Below, piece after piece: positions 32,035 through 37,106 of a stretch of DNA of 37,106 nucleotides (position 1 is the stretch's first letter; the number at the start of each line of letters is the position of its first letter). The notes beneath the pieces were generated by a model that was not told where the DNA came from, made no database searches, and worked only from the letters and a program-made list of their open reading frames with translations. Source of the stretch: an uncultured Bacteroidales bacterium (lineage in GTDB: Bacteria > Bacteroidota > Bacteroidia > Bacteroidales > P3); contig ONUE01000015.1 in assembly GCA_900320975.1 (NCBI GenBank), positions 1 through 37,106 on the forward strand, in the 5' to 3' direction. A program made the position numbers and the translations under genes.

Positions 32035-33165
32035 ATGCTGACTTTCGACCTCAACGCCATCTGCGGCGACGCTCGCGCGGGTGTCATACATACCGACCAC
32101 GGCGACATCCAGACGCCTATCTTCATGCCGGTGGGCACCGCCGGCACCGTTAAAGCAGTACATCAACACGAGCTACGTGAAGAGATTGGCGCACAGATTA
32201 TTCTGGGCAACACCTACCACCTGTACCTGCGTCCTGGGTGCGACATCCTGCGGCAGGCCGGAGGTCTGCACAAGTTCAACGGCTGGGAGCGCCCGATACT
32301 GACCGACAGCGGCGGCTTCCAGGTCTTCTCGCTGGCTGACAACCGCAAGATCAAGGAGGAGGGCTGCACCTTCCGCAGCCATATCGACGGCAGCAAGCAC
32401 CTCTTCACCCCTGAGAACGTCATGGACATACAGCGCATCATCGGGGCCGACATTATGATGGCCTTCGACGAGTGCGCCCCAGGCGACAGCGACCACCGTT
32501 ACGCACAGAAATCCATGGAGCTTACGCACCGTTGGCTCGACCGTTGCATCAAACGCTTCAACGAGACCGAACCCCTCTACGGCCACCACCAGGCACTCTT
32601 CCCCATCGTGCAGGGCTGCCAGTACGAGGACTTGCGCAAAATATCGGCCGAATACATAGCCTCCAAGGAGCCCGAAGGGTGCGCCATCGGCGGCCTGGCC
32701 GTGGGCGAGCCCACAGAGGTGATGTACAAGATGATAGAGGTCGTCAACGCCATCCTGCCCAAGGACCGCCCACGCTACCTGATGGGTGTAGGCACACCGC
32801 AGAACCTGCTGGAGGCCATAGAGCGCGGCGTGGATATGTTCGACTGCGTGATGCCCACCCGCAACGGCCGCAACGGCCTGCTCTTCACCGCCGAAGGCAC
32901 CATCAACATCAAGAACAAGAAGTGGGAAAGCTGCTTCGATAGCTTGAATACGATATTGCCTGATTGCCTGACTGCCGACAACTATACCCTCGCCTACCTG
33001 CACCACCTCATCCGCGCCGAGGAGATACTGGGGCTCCAGATATGCTCCATCGTCAACCTGAAGTTCTACCTGTGGCTCGTCGGAGAAGCGCGCCACCACA
33101 TCGTCGACGGCGACTATACCGCCTGGAAAGCCTCCATGCTGCCCAAGCTGGGGCGCCGCCTGTAG
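32035..33165 (+). CDS. tgt: tRNA-guanine transglycosylase (queuosine pathway)
   Basis: This 376-residue enzyme swaps guanine-34 of GUN-anticodon tRNAs for the queuine precursor preQ1. TDSGGFQVFSL carries the substrate-binding Asp91. GGLAVGEP and the catalytic region MFDCVMPTRNGRNG (about 268-281) are intact. The zinc site of well-studied enzymes (Cys-x-Cys-x2-Cys before AYLHHL) is mostly lost: the matching stretch reads LPDCLTADNYTLAYLHHL, with only one of the three cysteines. Otherwise full length. Divergent from truA, another tRNA anticodon-arm enzyme. Confidence 0.95.
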   Translation: MLTFDLNAICGDARAGVIHTDHGDIQTPIFMPVGTAGTVKAVHQHELREEIGAQIILGNTYHLYLRPGCDILRQAGGLHKFNGWERPILTDSGGFQVFSLADNRKIKEEGCTFRSHIDGSKHLFTPENVMDIQRIIGADIMMAFDECAPGDSDHRYAQKSMELTHRWLDRCIKRFNETEPLYGHHQALFPIVQGCQYEDLRKISAEYIASKEPEGCAIGGLAVGEPTEVMYKMIEVVNAILPKDRPRYLMGVGTPQNLLEAIERGVDMFDCVMPTRNGRNGLLFTAEGTINIKNKKWESCFDSLNTILPDCLTADNYTLAYLHHLIRAEEILGLQICSIVNLKFYLWLVGEARHHIVDGDYTAWKASMLPKLGRRL

Positions 33166-33212
33166 ACTGCAAACCATACGGTGTTGAATAATTGTTGATA
33201 TTTTAATTGTTT

Positions 33213-33233
33213 AGGCGTACGCGCGAAACGCCT
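33213..33233 (+). terminator. Small hairpin after tgt
   Basis: AGGCGT (33213-33218) pairs with ACGCCT (33228-33233) around a 9-nt loop. No T tract follows. It could also be an operator of the next gene, as it lies 8 nt before a -7 box. Confidence 0.35.
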
Positions 33234-33240
33234 TATTATG

Positions 33241-33248
33241 TATTTTTG
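33241..33248 (+). promoter_or_regulatory. Possible -7 box of the glycosyltransferase-sigma operon
   Basis: TATTTTTG fits TAnnTTTG and lies 23 nt before the start codon at 33272. No clear -33 TTTG is seen. Confidence 0.5.
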
Positions 33249-33271
33249 TACTTTCAAAACGAAATGCAAGA

Positions 33272-34441
33272 ATGCTAAACTTTAGCCAATTACTATCTGA
33301 CACACACGCCGTTGTGCTGATTGTGGCGATGCTCGCCGCGTTCATATATCTGTGTATTTACTACGGCCTGTTCCACTTCCGCGTGGGCCGCTACGGCCTG
33401 AAGAACCCCGACGCCAACGCCGACGGCTCGTCGGCGAGCAGCGACACGCCGCCGGTGTCGGTGGTCCTCACCGCCCGCAACGATGCCGCCTGGCTGCGCG
33501 AGAACCTCGTGTACCTCCTCGAGCAGGACTACCCCAACTTCGAGGTCGTGGTGGTGGACTACCTCAGCCAGGACGACACCCAGTTCGTCCTCAAGCTCCT
33601 CCACGACTACTACAAGCACCTCAAGATAGTGCCCTTCAAGGAGGACGTCAACCTCTTCCAGGGCAAGAAATACCCCCTGAGCATCGGCATCAAGTCGGCC
33701 ACCAACGACATCCTCATGCTCGCCGACCCCGACTGCACGCCCAAGAACCTCAACTGGCTGCGCGGCATGGTCAAGGGCTACCGCGACAAAGAGACCCAGA
33801 TAGTGCTCGGCTACTGCGGCGTGAAGCGCACCAAGACCCTGCTCGGCGCCCTGCAGCAGTACGACGCCCTCTCCTACGGCGCCCTCTACCTCGGCAGCGC
33901 CCTGATGCACCGCCCCTACACCGGCTCGGGCCGCAACCTCAGCTACCGCCGCTCCTTCTTCTTCAAGCAGGGGGCCTTCATCAGCCATTATGATGTCGCC
34001 GACGGCAGCGACGACCTCTTCGTCTACCAGAACGCCGACAGCCACAACACCGCCGTCTGCATCACCCCCGACGCCTGCCTCACCGCCGAGCCCAAGAAGA
34101 GCTTCGCCCAGTGGCACGACGAGCGCCGCCACCGCGTGGCCACCCGCAACCGCCACACTCTCGCCAGCCGCCTGCGCGAGGAGCTCCAGCCGGCAGCCAA
34201 CCTGCTCTTCTACGCCGCCATAGCGATGCTCCTCGTCATTCACATCGAGGCATGGCCCATAGCCGTCGCCGCCCTGGTCCTCAAATGGGCTTGGCAGATC
34301 GTCAGCTTCTCCATGCTCACCAAGCGCTTCGACGGTGGCCTCGTCCACTTCGCGGCACCCCTGCTCGAAATATATTTTATATTCGCAAATACTATTTTGA
34401 TACTTTTGCCGTTACATAACAACAGAAAGTTCAAAAAATGA
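33272..34441 (+). CDS. Membrane-bound family 2 glycosyltransferase
   Basis: This 389-residue protein has an N-terminal membrane helix at about 12-33 (AVVLIVAMLAAFIYLCIYYG). The catalytic domain follows: PPVSVVLTARNDAAWLRENL, YPNFEVVVVDYLSQDDT, and DILMLADPDCTPKNLNWL, whose DPD takes the place of the DxD metal site. A late HDERRHRVATRNRH resembles the QxxRW region in place but not in sequence. Two or three C-terminal helices close the protein. It probably builds a surface or envelope glycan from a nucleotide sugar on the inner face of the membrane; the product is unknown. The stop overlaps the sigma factor start. Confidence 0.88.
   Translation: MLNFSQLLSDTHAVVLIVAMLAAFIYLCIYYGLFHFRVGRYGLKNPDANADGSSASSDTPPVSVVLTARNDAAWLRENLVYLLEQDYPNFEVVVVDYLSQDDTQFVLKLLHDYYKHLKIVPFKEDVNLFQGKKYPLSIGIKSATNDILMLADPDCTPKNLNWLRGMVKGYRDKETQIVLGYCGVKRTKTLLGALQQYDALSYGALYLGSALMHRPYTGSGRNLSYRRSFFFKQGAFISHYDVADGSDDLFVYQNADSHNTAVCITPDACLTAEPKKSFAQWHDERRHRVATRNRHTLASRLREELQPAANLLFYAAIAMLLVIHIEAWPIAVAALVLKWAWQIVSFSMLTKRFDGGLVHFAAPLLEIYFIFANTILILLPLHNNRKFKK
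34401..34408 (+). promoter_or_regulatory. Possible internal -7 box for the second sigma factor
   Basis: TACTTTTG lies inside the last codons of the glycosyltransferase gene, 29 nt before the sigma ATG, in a locally AT-rich stretch (about 34369-34440) of an otherwise GC-rich gene. The -33 box is not clear. Confidence 0.5.
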
Positions 34442-35028
34442 CCGACCGCATACAGCGTGACTACGAGCTCGTGTGCGCCGCCCGTGACGGTGGCAGCCAC
34501 AAAGCCTACGCCGACCTCATGGCAGCGTACCGTGAGCCGCTGTATACCCTCCTGCTCCGCATGACGCGCAACACCGTCACCGCCGACGACCTCACCATGG
34601 AGACCTTCGTCAAGGCCTTCATGCAGCTCCACCGCTACTCCCCCACCGGCACCTTCAGCTCGTGGCTCTACACCATAGGCGTCAACACCTACATCGACCA
34701 CCTGCGCCGCCAGCACCTGCAGACCGTACCCCTCAGCAGCGCCGCGCGCGACGCCGAAGGCGACGCCATAGAATACCAGATACCCTCCAACCAGCCCAAC
34801 CCCGAAGAGTCGCTCATCCGCATGGAGCGCGACGAAACCCTCAAGGCCATCGTGGAACAGCTCAAGGAGCCCTATCGCGTCATCGTGCAGATGCGCTACT
34901 ATGAAGATATGTCCTACGAGGAGATAGCCGCCAAGCTCAACATACCCATGGGTACCGTCAAGATACGGCTCATGCGCGCCAAAGAGCTCCTCGCCGCCAC
35001 CGTCCGTGAGAAAGGAGGCATAGTATGA
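34438..35028 (+). CDS. ECF-type RNA polymerase sigma factor
   Basis: In this 196-residue protein, region 2 (about 25-95) has MRMTRNTV-like core residues, TADDLTMETFVKAFMQLH and FSSWLYTIGVNTYIDHLRR. Region 4 (about 135-185) has LKEPYRVIVQMRYYEDMSYE and IAAKLNIPMGTVKIRLMRAK, a helix-turn-helix. Start and stop overlap its neighbours by 4 nt each. No anti-sigma gene lies next to it; the downstream gene encodes a beta-barrel. It may be controlled by its own internal promoter. Confidence 0.92.
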   Translation: MTDRIQRDYELVCAARDGGSHKAYADLMAAYREPLYTLLLRMTRNTVTADDLTMETFVKAFMQLHRYSPTGTFSSWLYTIGVNTYIDHLRRQHLQTVPLSSAARDAEGDAIEYQIPSNQPNPEESLIRMERDETLKAIVEQLKEPYRVIVQMRYYEDMSYEEIAAKLNIPMGTVKIRLMRAKELLAATVREKGGIV

Positions 35029-35924
35029 AACGGGTAGCACTGATACTCACCCTCGCCATGCTTGCCGCCTCGGCCACCGCCGACGACGGCGAGCCCCCAA
35101 GTAGCAGCCGCCGCAACACCGGCCTCGGCGTCTTCGTCAACGCCAACGGCTACTGGGCCTCTGACAACACCGCCAACTTCTATTCCGGCACACCCACCGC
35201 CACCGACAAGACGGGCGGCATCTACCGTATCCTCCACAGCAACACCTACGGCCGCGAGATATGGCAGGACCTGCGCACCAACCGCCTCATCAGCGACGCC
35301 GTCGGCGACTACACCATGCTCCGCGTCGACGAGTTCCCCAACATGTACTACCGCACCTCCTACCAGATAGGTCTGGGCTTCCGCTACGACTACGAGAGCG
35401 GCTTCGGATGGCTGCTGCGCTTCGACCTCGCCAAACTGCGCGCCCAGGGCCAGTGGAACATCGACGCCACCAACGGCACCGGCCAGCTGGGCTACGACCG
35501 CTGGGTGCCCTGCGGCATCGTAGGCCAGGAAGACCGCATCAACATAGACCTCGCCATCACCAAAAGCGTAGCCCTCACCCGCACCCTGGACTTCGAGCTC
35601 AACCTCGGCGCCAGCCTCATAAATACTAAGGTAAAAGACAATATAATAATAGTCAACGGCCGCAACTACTCCATCCTCGACCGCTGGGGCGGCCGCACAC
35701 CCGACGAAGGCGTGGCCCCCTACGAATACATCAACCAGGGCGGCATAGGCTACGGCTTCTTCGCCAGCATGCTCCTCGGCTACCAAGTGCCGGGCCTCGG
35801 CGCCATCAAGGTCGGCTACACCTGCGCCCAGAACCGCATCGCGCTGCAGGACTACACCTCCTGGGGCTGGCAGCACAGCCTCGGCATACGCGTCGAGCTG
35901 AACAACTTCGACTTCATCCAATAA
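35025..35924 (+). CDS. Predicted outer-membrane beta-barrel protein, unknown function
   Basis: In this 299-residue protein the signal peptide MKRVALILTLAMLAASATA is followed by a short polar linker and then strand-like segments: GLGVFVNANGYWASDN, TSYQIGLGFRYDYESG, FGWLLRFDLAKLRAQ, GGIGYGFFASMLLGYQ and the final HSLGIRVELNNFDF. A Tyr/Asn-rich composition fits an outer-membrane barrel of about 12 strands. I do not recognise a named family. The ATG overlaps the sigma factor stop, so it is likely regulated by, or in feedback with, that sigma factor. Confidence 0.75.
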   Translation: MKRVALILTLAMLAASATADDGEPPSSSRRNTGLGVFVNANGYWASDNTANFYSGTPTATDKTGGIYRILHSNTYGREIWQDLRTNRLISDAVGDYTMLRVDEFPNMYYRTSYQIGLGFRYDYESGFGWLLRFDLAKLRAQGQWNIDATNGTGQLGYDRWVPCGIVGQEDRINIDLAITKSVALTRTLDFELNLGASLINTKVKDNIIIVNGRNYSILDRWGGRTPDEGVAPYEYINQGGIGYGFFASMLLGYQVPGLGAIKVGYTCAQNRIALQDYTSWGWQHSLGIRVELNNFDFIQ

Positions 35925-35963
35925 CAAGACAACCTATCAACGTATAATCATATCAACAAATAA

Positions 35964-36482
35964 ATGATACAATTTACAAACCTTGCAGAAAGCGACCATC
36001 CGCACTTTGCACAAAACCTCTTCGAAGAGGCGTTCCCCGAGCAGGAACGCCCGCCCTTCTCTACCATCCGGCAGCGTGATGCCGGCAAATTCCATTTCCT
36101 CGTCGCCACCAACGACGACGAACCCGTAGGCATCCTCACCTACTGGACCTTCGACGACCTCATCTACGTAGAGCACTTCGCCATCGACGAAGAGCTCCGC
36201 AACCAGGGACTCGGCAAAGCCGTCTTCCTCAACTTCCTCTCGCAGCAGCAGGAACAGGTGGTGCTCGAGATAGAGCTGCCCAACACCGAGGAGGCCGACC
36301 ACCGTCTGGAGTTCTACGCCTCCATGGGCTTCTTCCAGAACCCACAGCCCTACGAGCAGCCCTCCTACCACAACGACGGCCGCACCGTGCCCATGATAAT
36401 AATGTCGAAATACGAACTCGACGATGACGAATTTTCCGAAATTCGCGACCTTTTATACCGCGAAGTGTACGGAGTAAAGTGA
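35964..36482 (+). CDS. GNAT family N-acetyltransferase
   Basis: In this 172-residue cytosolic enzyme the acetyl-CoA binding motif is LRNQGLGKAVFLNFLSQQ (about 76-93), preceded by the beta-strand pair VGILTYWTFDDLIYVEHFAI. LEFYASMGFFQNPQPY is the usual late motif. It transfers an acetyl group to an amine whose identity is unknown. The gap from the preceding barrel gene is 39 nt. The C-terminus is acidic (DDDEFSEIRDL). Confidence 0.88.
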   Translation: MIQFTNLAESDHPHFAQNLFEEAFPEQERPPFSTIRQRDAGKFHFLVATNDDEPVGILTYWTFDDLIYVEHFAIDEELRNQGLGKAVFLNFLSQQQEQVVLEIELPNTEEADHRLEFYASMGFFQNPQPYEQPSYHNDGRTVPMIIMSKYELDDDEFSEIRDLLYREVYGVK

Positions 36483-36576
36483 TAATCGGCAACTGAAAAT
36501 TGAAAATTTTTATCCATACAACTTACTGATAGACAACTCATCATTCATCACCAGCCATTCAACACTGAAAAAAAAA

Positions 36577-36608
36577 TTTGGTCAGTATCTAAAAAGTTCG
36601 TACTTTTG
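36577..36608 (+). promoter_or_regulatory. Promoter of tRNA-Arg
   Basis: TTTG at 36577-36580, a 20-nt spacer and TACTTTTG at 36601-36608 lie 39 nt before the mature tRNA 5' end. Confidence 0.75.
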
Positions 36609-36647
36609 CACCCGCTTTCGAGGAAGAGAGACCTTGAAAAACAAGAT

Positions 36648-36724
36648 GGCTCCTTAGCTCAACTGAATAGAGCATCTGACTACGGATCAGAAGGTTGCAG
36701 GTTTGAATCCTGCAGGAGTCACCA
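36648..36724 (+). tRNA. tRNA-Arg (anticodon ACG)
   Basis: This 77-nt tRNA has an acceptor stem GGCTCCT pairing with AGGAGTC (one G-U), a D arm beginning TAGCTCAACTGAATAGAGC, and an anticodon stem TCTGA/TCAGA around loop CTACGGA with anticodon ACG at 36682-36684. The T arm is GCAGG TTTGAATC CCTGC-like, with the standard TTCGAAT-type loop. CCA is encoded at 36722-36724. A34 would be edited to inosine by TadA to read CGN codons. Confidence 0.96.
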
Positions 36725-36726
36725 AG

Positions 36727-36751
36727 AAGAGGACATCAGTCCTCTTTTTTT
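36727..36751 (+). terminator. Rho-independent terminator after tRNA-Arg
   Basis: AAGAGGAC (36727-36734), loop ATCA, GTCCTCTT (36739-36746), then a run of T to 36751. It begins 3 nt after the tRNA CCA end. Confidence 0.93.
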
Positions 36752-36823
36752 ATTCCCCGAGCTCGACTCTTAGCTTCCAATCCCCAATTTCCAATTCCTA
36801 ATTTCCGACTCTCGACCGCCAAC

Positions 36824-36925
36824 CCGCTCCGTCCCCTCTCCGACCCCGCTCCGTCCCCCCTCCGACCAAAAACCGTTAAACAACCGTAGAACAGTCGGAG
36901 CGGGGTCGGACCGGGGACGGAGCGG
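36824..36925. repeat. Dispersed 11-bp-unit palindrome, copy D (decayed)
   Basis: Only the right arm core is kept (AACCGTTAAACAACCGTAGA and on to GTCGG at 36898); the left arm is reduced to CCGACCAAA. The C-rich and G-rich flanks are better preserved than in other copies and pair with each other: CCGCTCCGTCCCC at 36824-36836 matches GGGGACGGAGCGG at 36913-36925, and CCGACCCCGCTCCG pairs with CGGAGCGGGGTCGG. Confidence 0.8.
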
Positions 36926-36938
36926 CACCGGATTTCTT

Positions 36939-36978
36939 TTAACGCGAATTACCGTAAATGACCGTGAATTTTCGTTAA
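36939..36978. repeat. AT-rich inverted repeat, TTAACG / CGTTAA
   Basis: TTAACGCGAATTACCG (36939 onward) is an imperfect complement of CCGTGAATTTTCGTTAA (ending 36978). Its AATT/CGTTAA units resemble the element at 21793-21932. Confidence 0.55.
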
Positions 36979-36981
36979 TTT

Positions 36982-37012
36982 TTTGTCGGTTCAAAAATTA
37001 TTCGTACTTTTG
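36982..37012 (+). promoter_or_regulatory. Promoter of the right-edge gene
   Basis: TTTG at 36982-36985, a 19-nt spacer and TACTTTTG at 37005-37012 match the consensus. The start codon at 37033 is 20 nt downstream. Confidence 0.75.
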
Positions 37013-37032
37013 CAAAATAAAATTCATGTATT

Positions 37033-37106
37033 ATGAATGCATTGACAAACAAGACGATTAGCGACTACCTTGCCACCCAGCCTGTATTGCGGGCCTGGGT
37101 ATTTGG
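37033..37106 (+). CDS. Probable MNT-type nucleotidyltransferase (5' end only)
   Basis: Only 24 codons are present before the window ends. The frame from ATG 37033 reads MNALTNKTISDYLATQPV and continues to RAWVFG. A short helical lead followed by a VxxAWxFG strand is how MNT-domain nucleotidyltransferases begin (the next residues are normally S-x-A-R-G-E). Many such proteins are antitoxins paired with HEPN toxins. An upstream ATG at 37026 leads to an early stop in another frame and is rejected. The call rests on a short match, but the strong promoter supports a real gene. Confidence 0.55.
   Translation, partial: MNALTNKTISDYLATQPVLRAWVF

Larger units (their letters stand above)
36725..37032. 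other. Repeat-rich intergenic region after tRNA-Arg
   Basis: This 308-nt gap holds the tRNA terminator, CCAATTTCCAATTCC-like tandem units (about 36776-36806), palindrome copy D with GC-rich arms (36824-36925), a shorter AT-rich inverted repeat (36939-36978), and the promoter of the gene at the window edge. A minus-strand open frame across it is only a reading of these repeats. Confidence 0.75.

Noticed and set aside
36770..36994. Minus-strand open frame of 74 codons
   Set aside because: It reads through palindrome copy D and CCAATTTCC-type repeats; composition is repeat-derived and no start signal is seen.

Overview
The window is a stretch of GC-rich Bacteroidales (phylum Bacteroidota) chromosome. 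Three things support this. Promoters fit the Bacteroidota pattern TTTG-N19/20-TAnnTTTG, seen at positions 2879-2909, 36577-36608 and 36982-37012 on the plus strand and mirrored at dnaB and truA. Shine-Dalgarno sequences are largely absent, and the bases before start codons are A/T rich. The gene content is characteristic: a DUF3127 single-strand-binding-like protein, a Porin_10 putative porin, a short SerA with Lys in place of the catalytic His, outer-membrane beta-barrels, and ECF sigma/anti-sigma pairs. No rRNA, CRISPR array, insertion sequence or prophage gene was seen. Most of the window looks like core genome.

Layout: 1-906 (-) is a deoxyhypusine-synthase-like gene cut by the left edge. 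1057-2586 (-) is dnaB, divergent from a DUF3127 gene. 3447-6071 (+) holds 5-formyl-THF cyclo-ligase, a small membrane-anchored unknown, panD and a flippase-like membrane protein, each separated by short repeats. 6073-14066 (+) is a long, tightly packed run: trxB, porin, rdgB, DUF151 nuclease with UVR motif, HAD phosphatase, a small coiled-coil protein, an NSS transporter, a Y-family polymerase and a YolD-like partner. 14122-18144 (-) reads ATP-grasp-like protein, mntP, ECF sigma, anti-sigma and outer-membrane protein. 18231-20371 (-) is serC-serA. 20729-24758 (+) is a glycosyltransferase followed by the full GDP-D-glycero-D-manno-heptose pathway (hddA, gmhA, hddC, gmhB). 24815-28308 (-) holds an ADP-forming acyl-CoA synthetase and two beta-barrels. 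28575-31929 (-) is truA-prmA-topB. 32035-36482 (+) holds tgt, a membrane glycosyltransferase, a second ECF sigma factor with a beta-barrel, and a GNAT acetyltransferase. A tRNA-Arg(ACG) with its own promoter and terminator follows. The right edge cuts an apparent MNT-type nucleotidyltransferase.

The most unusual content is non-coding. A family of long intergenic palindromes occurs four times (2735-2826, 20527-20618, 28433-28513, and a decayed copy at 36824-36925). It is built from an 11-bp unit close to TTCTACGGTTG, repeated in tandem and then mirrored. One copy is a perfect 39-bp inverted repeat with a 3-nt loop. Two copies 18 kb apart differ at a single base. All four are flanked by C-rich sequence on the left and G-rich sequence on the right. 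At least five unrelated short-unit repeat families also fill intergenic gaps, several of them as mirrored arrays, and one (AATTGAGAATTGAT-like) lies in frame inside a protein gene. I know of no established name for the 11-bp-unit palindromes, and they are the best candidate here for something undescribed.
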